Below are positions 33,700 to 43,800 of a DNA stretch of 64,000 nt, piece by piece. The translations under genes were made by a program, and so were the position numbers. The DNA comes from Plantactinospora endophytica (GTDB taxonomy: Bacteria; Actinomycetota; Actinomycetes; Mycobacteriales; Micromonosporaceae), in NCBI RefSeq assembly GCF_016862915.1, contig NZ_BONW01000042.1, forward strand, positions 62,001 through 126,000. Reading direction: 5' to 3'. Under the pieces are notes generated by a model. The model saw nothing but the letters and a program-made list of their open reading frames with translations, had not been told where the DNA came from and ran no database searches. Numbering within the stretch: position 1 is the first letter of the stretch; each line of letters starts with the position of its first letter.

Positions 33700-33806
33700 C
33701 TCAGCTCGACAGGACGGGGTGCTCCGCCCGCCGGAACGGGCCTCGGCTCGGCGGGGGCGGGATGCTCCGCCCGCCGAGCTGTCGGCCTCAGCTCGGCGGG
33801 GCGGGG
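33700..33806. repeat. Imperfect direct repeat of about 42-45 bp
   Basis: Blocks beginning CTCAGCTCG (33700), CTCGGCTCGG (33742) and CTCAGCTCGG (33787) each run into a G-rich then CTCCGCCCGCCG stretch. The third copy is partial and enters the 3' end of the SDR gene. It looks like local duplication of the gene's 3' end. Confidence 0.5.
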
Positions 33807-34588
33807 CGTAGTCGTAGTCCGTGCATGCCGCCGTCCACGCCGAGCACCGTGCCGGTGGTCGCCCCGGACAGCGGGCTGGCCAGGTAGGCGATCGCCGCCG
33901 CCACCTCGTCCGCGCCGACCAGCCGGCCGGTGGGCTGGCGGGCCTGTAGCGCGGCGAGTTCCGCCGCCGGATCGTCGGCGGCGCCGAGGAGTCGGCGTAC
34001 CCAGGGGGTGTCCACGGTGCCGGGGTTGACGCAGTTGACCCGGATCCCCTCCCGGACGTGGTCGGCCGCCATCGCCAGGGTCAGCGACTGCACGGCCCCC
34101 TTGCTGGCGCTGTAGAGCGCCCGGTTGGGCAGTCCGGCCCAGGCCGCGATCGAGCAGGTGTTGACGATCGCGGCGGACGCCGAGCGGCGCAGGTACGGCA
34201 GCGCGGCCCGGGTCACCCGGACCATGCCGACCACGTTCACGTCGAGTACCCGGTGCCACTCGTCGTCCGGGTTGGTCTCGACGGTGCCCTGCGCGCCGAT
34301 CCCGGCGTTGTTGACGAGTACGTCGATGCCGCCGAGCGCCCGGGCCGCGGCGGCGACCCCGACGCGTACCGAGGCGTCGTCGGAGACGTCGGCGCTGATC
34401 CCGAGCAGTGGTTCGGGAACACCGCCCGGGTTCAGGTCCAGGCAGGCGACCCGGGCACCTCGGGCCGCCAGCAGGGTGGCGGTGGCCAGTCCGATCCCGG
34501 AGGCGCCACCGGTCACCACCGCCGTCAGCCCGGCGAACTCGCCCCGGCCGGCGCCTCCCCCGTCACCGGGGACGTTCTCGCTGGTCAC
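33788..34588 (-). CDS. Short-chain dehydrogenase, probable 2-keto-3-deoxy-L-fuconate dehydrogenase
   Basis: Oxidises 2-keto-3-deoxy-L-fuconate to the 2,4-diketo acid with NAD. GTG 34588 overlaps the dehydratase stop, giving 266 residues. Motifs: [12 protein letters not shown], a cofactor Asp in CLDLNPG (NAD preference), NNAGIGAQG, the Ser of [21 protein letters not shown], and PGTVDTPWV. The start is extended by a Gly-rich tail. The role is inferred from its place between L-fuconate dehydratase and a diketo-acid hydrolase. Confidence 0.85.
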   Translation of the reverse strand: MTSENVPGDGGGAGRGEFAGLTAVVTGGASGIGLATATLLAARGARVACLDLNPGGVPEPLLGISADVSDDASVRVGVAAAARALGGIDVLVNNAGIGAQGTVETNPDDEWHRVLDVNVVGMVRVTRAALPYLRRSASAAIVNTCSIAAWAGLPNRALYSASKGAVQSLTLAMAADHVREGIRVNCVNPGTVDTPWVRRLLGAADDPAAELAALQARQPTGRLVGADEVAAAIAYLASPLSGATTGTVLGVDGGMHGLRLRPAPPS

Positions 34589-35979
34589 GGCACCGCCACC
34601 TCGGCCGGCGGGGTTTCCACCCCGGGCGCGCCGGTCGGCGGAGTCGTCGCCCCGTTGGCCGTGGCCCCCGCCTCGGCCGTCGCCGGGGCCGCCCAGACCG
34701 GGCCGTCCGGGTAGGCGTACTCGGTCAGGGTCTCCGGGCGCATGGTGGCGCTGAAGCCGGGTGCGGTCGGTGCGACGTACCGGCCCTTGCGGATCACCAC
34801 CGGGTCGACGAAGTGCTCGTGCAGGTGGTCGACGTACTCGATGACCCGGTCCTGCATCGAGCCGGAGACGGCGACGTAGTCGAACATCGACAGGTGCTGG
34901 ACGAGTTCGCAGAGCCCGACGCCGCCCGCGTGCGGGCAGACCGGTACGCCGAACTTCGCCGCCAGCAGCAGGATCGCGATGTTCTCGTTGACCCCGGCGA
35001 CCCGGCTGGCGTCGATCTGCACGTAGGAGATCGCGTCGAGCTGGAGGAGCTGCTTGAAGACGACCCGGTTGGCGACGTGTTCGCCGGTGGCAATCCGGAC
35101 CGGGGCGAGTTCCCGGGCGATGGTGGCGTGCCCGACGACGTCGTCCGGGCTGGTCGGCTCCTCGATCCAGTACGGGTCGAACGGCGCCAGCTCGCGTACC
35201 CAGGAGATGGCCTGCGGCACGTCCCAGCGCTGGTTGGCGTCGACCGCGATCCGGATGTCCGGTCCGCAGGTCTGTCGGGCGATGCCCATCCGCCGGATGT
35301 CGTCGGCGAGGTCGGCGCCGACCTTCAGCTTGATCTGGGTGAAGCCGTCGGCCAGCGCCTCCTTGCAGAGCCGGCGCAGCTTCTCGTCGTCGTAGCCGAG
35401 CCAGCCGGGCGAGGTGGTGTAGGCGGGGAAGCCCTCGCTCAGCAGGTGTTCCTCGCGCTCGGCCCAGCCGGGGCGGGCGTCGCGGAGGATCTGGAGAGCC
35501 TCGTCCCGGGTGAGCGCGTCGCTGAGGTAGCGGAAGTCGACCAGGTCGACCAGTTCCTCCGGGCTCATCCGGGCCAGCAGTCGCCAGAGCGGCAGCCCGG
35601 CCCGCTTGGCCCGCAGGTCCCAGAGCGCGTTGACCACGGCGGCGATCGCCATGTGCATGACGCCCTTCTCCGGGCCGAGCCAGCGGAGCTGCGAGTCGTG
35701 CACCAGCTCGCGCCAGAAGCCGCCGAGGTCGGCCAGGACCGCCTCGACCGAGCGACCGACCAGGTACGGCCGCAGCGACGCGATCGCCGCCGCCTGTACG
35801 TCGTTGCCCCGCCCGATGGTGAAGGCGAAGCCGTGCCCCTCGTGCCCGTCCCCGGCGTCGGTGCGGATCAGCACGTACGCGGCCGAGTAGTCGGGGTCGG
35901 GGTTCATCGCGTCGGAGCCGTCGAGTTCCCGGGAGGTCGGGAAGCGGATGTCGGCGATGTCCAGTCCGGTGAAGATCAT
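34585..35979 (-). CDS. L-fuconate dehydratase (enolase superfamily)
   Basis: Dehydrates L-fuconate to 2-keto-3-deoxy-L-fuconate. The 464-residue product begins [36 protein letters not shown], very close to known FucD enzymes. Catalytic and metal positions are visible: [12 protein letters not shown] (Lys), [12 protein letters not shown] (Asp), [10 protein letters not shown] (Glu), [12 protein letters not shown] (Glu) and [11 protein letters not shown] (His). The last 35 or so residues are an Ala/Pro/Thr-rich tail not seen in the usual 440-residue enzyme. ATG 35979 overlaps the upstream gene by four bases. This is the strongest pathway marker in the locus. Confidence 0.92.
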   Translation of the reverse strand: MIFTGLDIADIRFPTSRELDGSDAMNPDPDYSAAYVLIRTDAGDGHEGHGFAFTIGRGNDVQAAAIASLRPYLVGRSVEAVLADLGGFWRELVHDSQLRWLGPEKGVMHMAIAAVVNALWDLRAKRAGLPLWRLLARMSPEELVDLVDFRYLSDALTRDEALQILRDARPGWAEREEHLLSEGFPAYTTSPGWLGYDDEKLRRLCKEALADGFTQIKLKVGADLADDIRRMGIARQTCGPDIRIAVDANQRWDVPQAISWVRELAPFDPYWIEEPTSPDDVVGHATIARELAPVRIATGEHVANRVVFKQLLQLDAISYVQIDASRVAGVNENIAILLLAAKFGVPVCPHAGGVGLCELVQHLSMFDYVAVSGSMQDRVIEYVDHLHEHFVDPVVIRKGRYVAPTAPGFSATMRPETLTEYAYPDGPVWAAPATAEAGATANGATTPPTGAPGVETPPAEVAVP

Positions 35980-36821
35980 GCCTGCCCCATCGTCTGGCGC
36001 TGCCGTCCCAGCCCGTCGATTTCGAGTTCGACGACGTCACCGGCGCGCAGGTACGGCTTCGGCTCGGGTTGGCCGAGCGCGACGCCGGCCGGGGTGCCGG
36101 TGTTGATGACGTCGCCGGGGTGCAGCACCAGGAACTGGCTCAGGTAGTGCACGATCTCGGCCACCGGGAAGACCATGTCCTTGGTGTTGCCGTCCTGCTT
36201 CAGCACGCCGTTGACCCGCAGCCGCAGCCCGAGGTCCTGCGGGTCGGCCACCTCGTCGGCGGTGACCAGCCACGGGCCGAGCGGGTTGAAGGTCTCGCAG
36301 TTCTTGCCCTTGTCCCACTGGCCGCCGCGTTCGAGCTGGAACTCCCGCTCGGAGACGTCGTGCGAGACGGCGTAGCCGGCGACGCAGCCGAGCGCCTCTT
36401 CGGGGCTGGCCAGGTAGCGGGCGGTCCGCCCGATCACCACGGCCAGTTCGACCTCCCAGTCGGTCTTGGTGCTGCCGCGCGGCACCAGCACCTCGTCGTC
36501 CGGGCCGATCACGGTGTCCGGGGCCTTCATGAAGACCACCGGCTCGGTCGGCAGCGGGGCGCCGGTCTCGGCGGCGTGGTCCCGGTAGTTCAGGCCGATG
36601 CAGATGATTTTTCCCGGCCGCAGCGGTGGCCCGACCCGTACGTCGTCGGGAAGGACCGGCAGTCCCTCGACGTCGATCCCGGCCAGCCGCTCGATGCCGC
36701 CGTCGGCCAGGAACGATCCGTCCAGGTCATCTACCACTCCACCGAGGTCGCGTAACCGCCCGGCCTCGTCCAGCAGCGCCGGGGTCTCCTGCCCCGGTGC
36801 GCCCACCCGCAACAGCCTCAC
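35976..36821 (-). CDS. Fumarylacetoacetate-hydrolase family protein, probable 2,4-diketo-3-deoxy-L-fuconate hydrolase
   Basis: Cleaves the diketo acid to pyruvate and lactate, ending the pathway. The 281-residue FAH-fold protein has the metal-binding motif region [14 protein letters not shown] and the FAH core [75 protein letters not shown] and [15 protein letters not shown]. It is first in its transcription unit; ACATCCGATGT lies 39 bases upstream, followed by the divergent GH95 gene. Related family members act on other 2,4-diketo acids; context gives the substrate. Confidence 0.87.
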   Translation of the reverse strand: MRLLRVGAPGQETPALLDEAGRLRDLGGVVDDLDGSFLADGGIERLAGIDVEGLPVLPDDVRVGPPLRPGKIICIGLNYRDHAAETGAPLPTEPVVFMKAPDTVIGPDDEVLVPRGSTKTDWEVELAVVIGRTARYLASPEEALGCVAGYAVSHDVSEREFQLERGGQWDKGKNCETFNPLGPWLVTADEVADPQDLGLRLRVNGVLKQDGNTKDMVFPVAEIVHYLSQFLVLHPGDVINTGTPAGVALGQPEPKPYLRAGDVVELEIDGLGRQRQTMGQA

Positions 36822-36859
36822 CCGTCGCCCCCAGACTTCCGTCGTAACCCGTCAGCAAT

Positions 36860-36870
36860 ACATCCGATGT
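36860..36870. promoter_or_regulatory. ACATCCGATGT operator in the divergent fucose promoter region
   Basis: An 11-bp palindrome with CTATCAG behind it, the same 18-base block as at 33497 apart from the middle base. It is placed 39 bases before the FAH gene. Confidence 0.7.
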
Positions 36871-37056
36871 CTATCAGGTGGGCTCGTCAGGACACAAGCC
36901 CGGGGCGGTAATCGCGGGTCAACCGGTACCCCCGTCAGGCCACTCCCGACAGCGGACGGAACAAGGAGCCTACCGGGCAATATGCCGGTGACCAGGTAAC
37001 CCGGCCCAAGATCCTCTCTTGTTTCTGCCGGGTGACCTTTGTAACCTCATCGCCAA

Positions 37057-37067
37057 ACATCGGATGC
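37057..37067. promoter_or_regulatory. ACATCGGATGC site upstream of GH95 gene
   Basis: Ten of eleven positions match the operator, 83 bases before the alpha-fucosidase start, suggesting the secreted enzyme is induced with the catabolic genes. The CTATCAG extension is absent. Confidence 0.5.
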
Positions 37068-37149
37068 GTGCCGGACGCGTGGTCGTGGCCGCGACGTCCG
37101 TACCGCCAAAAGTTCTCCCCCGGCCCATCTGGACGACCCGGAGACATTC

Positions 37150-40100
37150 ATGGATGACCCTAACCGGCGGCCCGTGCCGCGTCGGTGGACGGCTGCCGCA
37201 CTGGTGGCCGCGCTGACCGCGTTCGTGCCGGCCTGGTCCACCACCACCCCCGCCTCCGCCGCCCCCGACCACACGTCGGGAGCTGCCGCGTCCGCCGAGG
37301 ACGCGCTTACCCTCTGGTACGACGAACCGGCCGCCGACTGGGAGACCCAGGCGCTGCCGATCGGCAACGGTGCACTCGGCGGCATGGTCTTCGGCCGCGT
37401 CGCCGCCGAGACCGTGCAGTTCAACGAGAAGACCCTCTGGACCGGCGGCCCCGGCTCGGCCGGCGGCTACAACTTCGGCAACTGGACCTCGCCCCGCCCC
37501 GGCGCGATCGAAGAGGTGCAGCGCCTGATCAACGAGCGGGGCCGACTCAGCCCGCAGGAGGTGGCGAGCCGGCTCGGCCAGCCGAAGAGCGGCTTCGGGT
37601 CGTACAACACGTTCGGGGACCTGTCGCTGCGGCTGACCGAGGACCCGGGCACCGTCACCGACTACCGCCGCGAGCTGAACATCGGCCAGGCGGTCGCCAA
37701 GGTCTCCTACACCGACGACGGGGTGCACTACACCCGGGAGTACTTCGCCAGCCAGCCGGACGGCGTGCTGGTGGTGCGGCTCAGCGCCGACCAACCCGGC
37801 AAGATCGGCTTCACCACCGGGGTGACCGCACCGAACAACCGCTCGAAGAGCGCCACCGCCAGCGGCGGCCGGATCACCTTCGCCGGCACCCTGAACGACA
37901 ACAAGCTGAAGTACGAGTCGCAGATCCAGGTCAGCGCCGACGGCGGTACGGTCGCCGACGGCACCGACGGCACGGTCACGGTGGCCGGGGCGAACTCCGC
38001 CACGGTGCTGCTGGGGGCCGGCACCGACTACGCGGGCACGTACCCGACGTACCGGGGAGCCGACCCGCACGCCAAGGTCACCGCGACGGTCGACGCGGCG
38101 GCCAGGAAGTCCTACGCCGCGCTGCTCGCCGCGCACACCGCCGACCACCGGGCGCTCTTCGACCGGGTACGCCTGGACATCGGCCAGACCATGCCGGCCA
38201 TCCCGACCGACGAGCTGCTGCGGCAGTACCGGGGCGGGGCCTCGGCGGCGGACCGCGCGCTGGAGGCACTCTTCTTCCAGTACGGCCGCTACCTGCTGAT
38301 CGCCTCCTCCCGGGCCGGCTCGCTGCCGGCGAACCTCCAGGGCGTCTGGAACAACGTCACCAACCCGCCCTGGGACGCCGACTACCACGTCAACATCAAC
38401 CTCCAGATGAACTACTGGCCGGCGGAGACGACGAACCTGTCCGAGACCACCGCCCCGTTCTTCGACTACGTCGACGCGATGGTGCCGCCCGGCAAGGTCA
38501 CCGCGCAGCAGGTGTACGGCAACCGGGGCTGGGTGGTGAACAACGAGACCAACCCGTACGGCTTCACCGGCCTGCACAACTACCCGCAGTCGTTCTGGTT
38601 CCCGGAGGCGGGCGCCTGGCTGGCCCAGCACTACTACGAGCACTACCGGTTCACCAAGGACGACAGGTTCCTCCGCCAGCGGGCGTACCCGCTGATGAAG
38701 GAGCTGGCGCTGTTCTGGCTGGACGAGCTGGTGGTCGACCCGCGTGACGGCAAACTGGTGGTCTCGCCGAGCTACTCGCCGGAGAACGGCGAGTTCACCG
38801 CCGGTGCGTCGATGTCCCAGCAGATCGTCTGGGAGCTGTTCACCAACACCATCGAGGCGGCCGGGATCGTCGGCGGGGACAACGGGTTCCGCGGCGAGCT
38901 GCGCGACGCGCTGGCCAAGCTCGACCCGGGCCTGCGGGTCGGCTCCTGGGGTCAGCTCCAGGAGTGGAAGGAAGACCTGGACAACCCGAACGACCAGCAC
39001 CGGCACGTCTCGCACCTGTTCGCCCTGCACCCGGGCGCGCAGATCACCGCGCTGGACGACCCGGAGCTGGCCGCCGCCGCCAACGTCTCGCTGACCGCGC
39101 GCGGCGACGGCGGTACGGGCTGGAGCAAGGCATGGAAGATCAACTTCTGGTCCCGGCTGCTGGACGGGAACCACGCGCACAAGATGCTCGTCGAGCAGCT
39201 TCGGCAGAGCACCCTGGCGAACCTCTGGGACACCCACCCGCCGTTCCAGATCGACGGCAACTTCGGCGCGACCGCCGGGATCGCCGAGATGCTGTTGCAG
39301 AGCCAGAGCGGTGACGTACACGTGCTGCCGGCGCTGCCGAGCGCGTGGAAGGACGGCGCGGTCAGCGGGCTGCGTGCCCGGGGCGGGTTCACCGTCGACA
39401 CGAAGTGGTCGGCCGGGGCCGCCACCGAGATCGCGCTGACCGCCGACAAGACCGGCGAGGTGACGGTGCGGAGTCCGCTCTTCGCCGGGCCGTACGAGCT
39501 GGTCGACGCGCGTACCGGCAAGAAGGTCAACGCGAAGGCGAAGGGTGACCGGCTGACGTTCGACGCCCGCGCCGGCCACCGGTACGTCGCCACCGCCCAG
39601 GTCGGCTTCGCCATCGACGCTCCGGCGACGCTGGACACCGACCAGGCCGGAACGGTCTCGGTGACCGTCTCGGCGCTCGGTGACAAGAAGGTGGCGCCGT
39701 CGGCGCTGAAGCTGGCGCTGCCGGCGGGCTGGGAGGTCCGGCCCGGTCAGGTCCAGGTGCCCAAGCTGTGGCCGGGCGACTCGCAGACCTACCGGTTCAC
39801 CGTCACGCCGAGCCGGGAGGCCGCAGCGGGACCGAACCGGGTCGAGGCGCGGCTGACCTCCGACAAGTGGCGGGCCACCGCGAGTACGTCGATCGCACTG
39901 CCGGTGCCGCCGCCGTGCGCCCGGCCGGCTCCGGGGGTGCCGTTGGTGGCCTGGGACCCGGTCTCCGGTGACACGGTGGCCGACCGCTCGCCGAACGGGC
40001 GGACCGCGACGGTGCAGACCGGCGGCGCGTACGTCGCGGCCGGGCCGACCGGCAGCGCGCTGGTGCTGGACGGCAACCGGTTCCTGCGTACCACCGCGCC

Positions 40101-40554
40101 GACCACTCTCGGGTACGTCGAGAAGGCGACGTTCGCGGCCGAGGTCAAGGTGACCACCAGCGGCAGCTACCGGCGACTGTTCGACTTCCAGCCCGGCGGC
40201 GACCCCGGTACCGACGGCATCCTGATCGACCTGACCCCGAGCAACCAGGTCCGGTTCATCGGCTCCGGCACCGGCACCACCAGCAACGCCACCGTGCCGA
40301 CCGGCCGGTGGATCGACCTGGTGATCACGATGGACGACGACGGCAACATCGTCGTCTACGTCGACGGCCAGCAGGCCGGCACCGCCAAGGTGCCGGACGG
40401 CGGCATCGTCGGCTGCGCCACCCGGGAACTGCGGTTCGCCGCCGACCAGGGCGGCGGCCAGCGGCTGACCGGCGAGGTCGACCGGATGGCCATCCTTCCG
40501 GAGGCGCTTCCCGCCGACCAGGTCACCACCTGGCAGGCCCGCGCCTTCGGCTGA
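37150..40554 (+). CDS. Secreted GH95 alpha-L-fucosidase with NEW3-like and LamG domains
   Basis: Releases terminal L-fucose, usually alpha-1,2-linked, by inversion. The 1134-residue product starts at ATG 37150; a signal peptide ends near ASAAP (about 38). The GH95 N-terminal sandwich begins [26 protein letters not shown]. The (alpha/alpha)6 barrel carries likely catalytic residues by family comparison: Asn415 and Asn417 in [12 protein letters not shown], Glu545 in SPSYSPENG and Asp702 in [12 protein letters not shown]. After the GH95 C-terminal part come a NEW3-type beta domain (about 820-915) and a LamG/concanavalin-like domain (about 935-1134). It is divergent from the fucose catabolic genes with operator-like sites between. 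Confidence 0.93.
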   Translation: MDDPNRRPVPRRWTAAALVAALTAFVPAWSTTTPASAAPDHTSGAAASAEDALTLWYDEPAADWETQALPIGNGALGGMVFGRVAAETVQFNEKTLWTGGPGSAGGYNFGNWTSPRPGAIEEVQRLINERGRLSPQEVASRLGQPKSGFGSYNTFGDLSLRLTEDPGTVTDYRRELNIGQAVAKVSYTDDGVHYTREYFASQPDGVLVVRLSADQPGKIGFTTGVTAPNNRSKSATASGGRITFAGTLNDNKLKYESQIQVSADGGTVADGTDGTVTVAGANSATVLLGAGTDYAGTYPTYRGADPHAKVTATVDAAARKSYAALLAAHTADHRALFDRVRLDIGQTMPAIPTDELLRQYRGGASAADRALEALFFQYGRYLLIASSRAGSLPANLQGVWNNVTNPPWDADYHVNINLQMNYWPAETTNLSETTAPFFDYVDAMVPPGKVTAQQVYGNRGWVVNNETNPYGFTGLHNYPQSFWFPEAGAWLAQHYYEHYRFTKDDRFLRQRAYPLMKELALFWLDELVVDPRDGKLVVSPSYSPENGEFTAGASMSQQIVWELFTNTIEAAGIVGGDNGFRGELRDALAKLDPGLRVGSWGQLQEWKEDLDNPNDQHRHVSHLFALHPGAQITALDDPELAAAANVSLTARGDGGTGWSKAWKINFWSRLLDGNHAHKMLVEQLRQSTLANLWDTHPPFQIDGNFGATAGIAEMLLQSQSGDVHVLPALPSAWKDGAVSGLRARGGFTVDTKWSAGAATEIALTADKTGEVTVRSPLFAGPYELVDARTGKKVNAKAKGDRLTFDARAGHRYVATAQVGFAIDAPATLDTDQAGTVSVTVSALGDKKVAPSALKLALPAGWEVRPGQVQVPKLWPGDSQTYRFTVTPSREAAAGPNRVEARLTSDKWRATASTSIALPVPPPCARPAPGVPLVAWDPVSGDTVADRSPNGRTATVQTGGAYVAAGPTGSALVLDGNRFLRTTAPTTLGYVEKATFAAEVKVTTSGSYRRLFDFQPGGDPGTDGILIDLTPSNQVRFIGSGTGTTSNATVPTGRWIDLVITMDDDGNIVVYVDGQQAGTAKVPDGGIVGCATRELRFAADQGGGQRLTGEVDRMAILPEALPADQVTTWQARAFG

Positions 40555-40583
40555 CCCGTCAGACGTTCCTCTCTTCCCCCTCC

Positions 40584-40626
40584 GCCGCCCGGCGGGCCGA
40601 CCCTCACCGGTCGCCCGCCGGGCGGC
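40584..40626 (+). terminator. 14-bp hairpin after GH95 gene
   Basis: GCCGCCCGGCGGGC (40584-40597) pairs with GCCCGCCGGGCGGC (40613-40626), 30 bases past the GH95 stop. It separates the fucose locus from the ABC exporter genes. Confidence 0.7.
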
Positions 40627-40841
40627 GCCATTTCCGCAGCGATCCTCACCCCTTGGCGGCGGATGCGGAGGTACCGCCCCCGGAGCCCACCGTTCGACGC
40701 AGCGGCGGGGCAGCCGGTCCGGCGCCGAGGAAGTTCCGGCAGGCATCCACCGATCGGTTGATCGGCGTACCCACCCCGGCCCGCGCCGGCCGGAGCCACC
40801 TGGTCGATTCGACGCCGGGCGGCGGACGGCAGGCTTCCGGT

Positions 40842-41750
40842 ATGGCAATCATCGAGGTGGACGGCCTGGTCAAGCGGTACGGCGGACACACCGTGGTGGA
40901 CGGGGTGAGCTTCGCCGTCGAGCCGGGCGAGATCTTCGGCATCCTGGGCCCGAACGGGGCCGGCAAGACCACGACGGTCGAGTGCGTCGAGGGGTTGCGG
41001 ACCCCGGACGGCGGCACCATCCGGGTCGGCGGCATCGACCCGCAACACGACACCGGCGAGCTGCGACAACTGCTCGGCGCGCAGTTGCAGGAGAGCGAGC
41101 TGCCCGACAAACTCCGGGTCGGCGAGGCGATGGAGCTGTTCAGCTCCTTCTACCGCGGCCCGGCCGACTGGCGGGACCTGGTCGACACCCTGCGGCTCAC
41201 CGGCAAGCTCGACACCCAGTTCCGACGCTTGTCCGGCGGGCAGAAACAGCGGCTGTCGATCGCGCTCGCGCTGGTCGGCAACCCGAAGGTGGCGGTACTC
41301 GACGAGCTGACCACCGGCCTCGACCCGCAGGCCCGCCGCGACACCTGGGACCTGATCGAGGACGTTCGCGACCGGGGCGTGACGATTCTGCTGGTCACGC
41401 ACTTCATGGAGGAGGCGGAACGGCTCTGCGACCGGCTCGCCGTGATCGACTCGGGTCGGCTCGTCGCGCTCGACTCCCCGGCCGGGCTGGTGGCGAGGGT
41501 CGACGAGCGGCAGCGCATCCGGTTCCGGCCGTCGGCGCCGCTGGACCACGCCGTGCTGACCGCGCTGCCCGAGGTCACGGCGGTAGAGCGGGCCGGCAGC
41601 CAGCTCGTGGTGACCGGTACCGGAAACCTGCTGCTCGCGGTGACCACCGTGCTGGCCCGCAACCAGGTCGTCGCCGCCGACCTGCGGATCGAACAGACCT
41701 CGCTGGAGGACGCCTTCGTCGCGCTCACCGGCCGCCCCTTCGAAGCCTGA
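40842..41750 (+). CDS. ABC-2 type exporter ATPase (DrrA-like)
   Basis: A 302-residue ATPase starting at ATG 40842 (MAIIEVDGLVKRYGG). It has Walker A GPNGAGKTTTVECVEG, signature LSGGQKQRLSIALAL, Walker B VAVLDELTTGLDPQARRDTWD (Asp-Glu-Leu instead of Asp-Glu-Pro) and the switch His in LLVTHFMEEAERL. The C-terminal 80 residues resemble the DrrA-type regulatory tail. Ten bases separate it from the permease gene, and a kinase/regulator pair follows, so this is likely a drug or peptide exporter with its own sensor. Confidence 0.9.
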   Translation: MAIIEVDGLVKRYGGHTVVDGVSFAVEPGEIFGILGPNGAGKTTTVECVEGLRTPDGGTIRVGGIDPQHDTGELRQLLGAQLQESELPDKLRVGEAMELFSSFYRGPADWRDLVDTLRLTGKLDTQFRRLSGGQKQRLSIALALVGNPKVAVLDELTTGLDPQARRDTWDLIEDVRDRGVTILLVTHFMEEAERLCDRLAVIDSGRLVALDSPAGLVARVDERQRIRFRPSAPLDHAVLTALPEVTAVERAGSQLVVTGTGNLLLAVTTVLARNQVVAADLRIEQTSLEDAFVALTGRPFEA

Positions 41751-41760
41751 GGAGACCATC

Positions 41761-42501
41761 GTGTCCGCGCTGTCCCGGCTCACCGTCACCGAAACCCGGC
41801 TGTTCTTCCGCGAACCGATGATCGTGTTCTTCGCCCTCGCGTTCCCGCCGATCCTGCTCGTCGTCTTCGGGGCGATCCCGTCGTTCCGGGAACCCGACCA
41901 GTCCCTCGGCGGCCTGCGGGTGATCGACCTGTACGTCCCGATCGTCGTCGCGATGAGCCTCGCCCTGTTCGCCCTGAACAGTCTGTCCCAGCTCTTCGCC
42001 ACCTACCGGGAGAAGGGCGTACTGCGACGCATGCGGACCACTCCGGTGCGGCCGGCGATGATGCTGGGTGCGCAACTGCTGATGTCCACGATCCTGTCCG
42101 TGCTCACCATGGCGGTCGTACTGGCCGTCGGCCGGCTGGCGTTCGACGTACGGCTGCCTCGGCAGTTGCCGGCGTACCTGCTGGGCTACGTGCTGGCCGC
42201 GCTGGCGATGTTCGCGATCGGTCTGCTGGTCGCCGCACTCGCACCGACCGGCAAGAGCGCCGGCGCGATCGGGACCGTGCTCTTCTTCCCGATCGTCTTC
42301 TTCGCCGGCCTGTGGATTCCACGCGACAGCATGAACGACGTGCTGCGGACGATCAGTGACCTGACCCCGCTCGGCGCGGGCGTGCAATCATTGCAGGACG
42401 CCACGGCCGGTCACTGGCCGCAACTGCTGCACCTGGCGGTGATGCTGGCGTGGACGGTCGTGGCCGGCGGGTTGGCCGCCCGGTACTTCCGCTGGGAGTA
42501 G
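41761..42501 (+). CDS. ABC-2 type permease
   Basis: A 246-residue membrane subunit of the exporter, with six predicted helices. GTG 41761 has GAGGAG upstream. Features: RLTVTETRLFFREPMIVFFALAFPPILLVVFG at the start, a cytosolic ATPase-contact stretch FATYREKGVLRRMRTTPVRP, and FFAGLWIPRDSM with TPLGAGVQSLQDA near the end, all typical of the ABC-2 family. It ends four bases before the kinase start. Confidence 0.9.
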   Translation: MSALSRLTVTETRLFFREPMIVFFALAFPPILLVVFGAIPSFREPDQSLGGLRVIDLYVPIVVAMSLALFALNSLSQLFATYREKGVLRRMRTTPVRPAMMLGAQLLMSTILSVLTMAVVLAVGRLAFDVRLPRQLPAYLLGYVLAALAMFAIGLLVAALAPTGKSAGAIGTVLFFPIVFFAGLWIPRDSMNDVLRTISDLTPLGAGVQSLQDATAGHWPQLLHLAVMLAWTVVAGGLAARYFRWE

Positions 42502-42504
42502 GTC

Positions 42505-43800
42505 GTGAGCATCGAGGCGGAGCTGCGGGCCGAGTTCGACCGCTGGGAACGCAGGGAGACCACCACTCTCAAGGCGCTGCCGTACCTGCTGCTGGCGGCC
42601 AGCAGCCTGCTCACGCTGTTGCAGCCGACCTGGGACATGCCGCTGCACGTCCCGACCGTCCTCGGGCTGATCCTCACGGCCACGCTCTGGTTGCTCTTCT
42701 TCCACACCCTGCACCCCGAATGGCACGAGAACGCCCCGCTGATGGGCCTGTACTACGCGGGCCTGATGGTGCTGGCCGCCGGCCTGGTGGCGGTCGCGCC
42801 GTTCTTCACCCTGTTCACCTTCGTCGGCTACCCCCAGGCGATCCAATACCTGGTCGGCCGCTGGCGTTACGTCGGCGTCGCCGTCACGGCGACGATCTCG
42901 GCGGTCGGTTACCTGGGTGGAGCCGCCAACATCGTCGACGGGGCGTGGCGGGAGTGGATCGCCGTCAGCATGATCAGCATCGTACTGGCCGAGGCGTTCT
43001 TCTACTTCGCGGTCCTGTCCGACCAGCGCAACCTGAAGCAGAAGCAGGCGCTCGCCGAGTTGCACGAGGCGAACGCCAAACTGGAGGCAGCGCTGGAGGA
43101 GAACGCCGGCCTGCACGCCCAACTGCTGGTCCAGGCCCGCGAGGCCGGGGTGCTCGACGAGCGGCAGCGGATCGCCCGGGACATCCACGACACCCTCGCC
43201 CAGGGGCTGGCCGGCATCCTCACCCAGCTCCAGGCCGCCGAGCAGATCCTGGCCGCCGAGCAGGCCGACGATCCGTCGGCGTCCCGCCGGCACGTGACGA
43301 ACGCGATGAACCTGGCCCGGGAGAGCCTCACCGAGGCCCGTCGGACGGTGCACGCGGTGGAGCCGGCGGTGCTCGCCGAGGCCCGGCTCCCGGACGCGAT
43401 CAACGACGTGGCCCGGCGCTGGGCGGAGGTGCACCACGTCGAGACGGTGTTGACCACCACCGGCGACGCCCGACCGATGCACGCCGACGTCGAGGTGGCA
43501 CTGCTGCGTACCGCGCAGGAGGCGCTCGCCAACGTGGCGAAGCACGCCCGAGCCAGCCGGGTCGGCCTGACACTGTCCTACATGGAGGATCTGGTGACGC
43601 TCGACGTACGGGACGACGGGGTCGGGTTCGAGCCCGGTGCCAGGCGGGCCAACGGCTCGACGAACGGCGGGTTCGGGCTCGCCGGGATGCGGCAGCGGGT
43701 GCAACGGCTCGCCGGCCGGTTGGACATCGAGTCCGAGCCGGGTGGCGGTACGGCGATCTCGGCGGCAGTGCCGGCCATCCCCGCCGGAGGTGCGGATTGA
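42505..43800 (+). CDS. Membrane sensor histidine kinase (NarL/LiaS type, HisKA_3)
   Basis: A 431-residue kinase. Four to six membrane helices cover about 25-175, with no large extracellular loop, so it may sense the membrane itself or the neighbouring transporter. A coiled coil follows at about 178-212 (QKQALAELHEANAKLEAALEENAG). The dimerisation domain contains the phospho-acceptor His228 in ARDIHDTLAQG. The ATPase domain shows ANVAKHA (N box), DDGVGFEPG and GGFGLAGMRQR (G boxes). GTG 42505 lies three bases past the permease stop; the gene overlaps the response regulator start. Confidence 0.9.
   Translation: MSIEAELRAEFDRWERRETTTLKALPYLLLAASSLLTLLQPTWDMPLHVPTVLGLILTATLWLLFFHTLHPEWHENAPLMGLYYAGLMVLAAGLVAVAPFFTLFTFVGYPQAIQYLVGRWRYVGVAVTATISAVGYLGGAANIVDGAWREWIAVSMISIVLAEAFFYFAVLSDQRNLKQKQALAELHEANAKLEAALEENAGLHAQLLVQAREAGVLDERQRIARDIHDTLAQGLAGILTQLQAAEQILAAEQADDPSASRRHVTNAMNLARESLTEARRTVHAVEPAVLAEARLPDAINDVARRWAEVHHVETVLTTTGDARPMHADVEVALLRTAQEALANVAKHARASRVGLTLSYMEDLVTLDVRDDGVGFEPGARRANGSTNGGFGLAGMRQRVQRLAGRLDIESEPGGGTAISAAVPAIPAGGAD

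Larger units (their letters stand above)
33430..33787. other. Intergenic region between the two fucose transcription units
   Basis: 358 bases with no gene. From left to right: the promoter area of the importer operon with two ACATCGGAT sites, the 33643-33674 hairpin, and the direct repeats that reach the SDR stop. Confidence 0.6.
36822..37149. other. Divergent control region, FAH unit and GH95
   Basis: 328 bases without a gene, holding the two operator-like sites described at 36860 and 37057. No clean -35/-10 pair stands out. Confidence 0.6.

Noticed and set aside
36970-40848. 1292-codon minus-strand open frame
   Set aside because: Antisense to GH95, repetitive Arg/Gly/Val composition, no domain; GH95 has catalytic motifs and a signal peptide.
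43790-43800. GTG at 43790 as the response regulator start
   Set aside because: It is out of frame with the receiver domain; only TTG 43797 keeps it whole.
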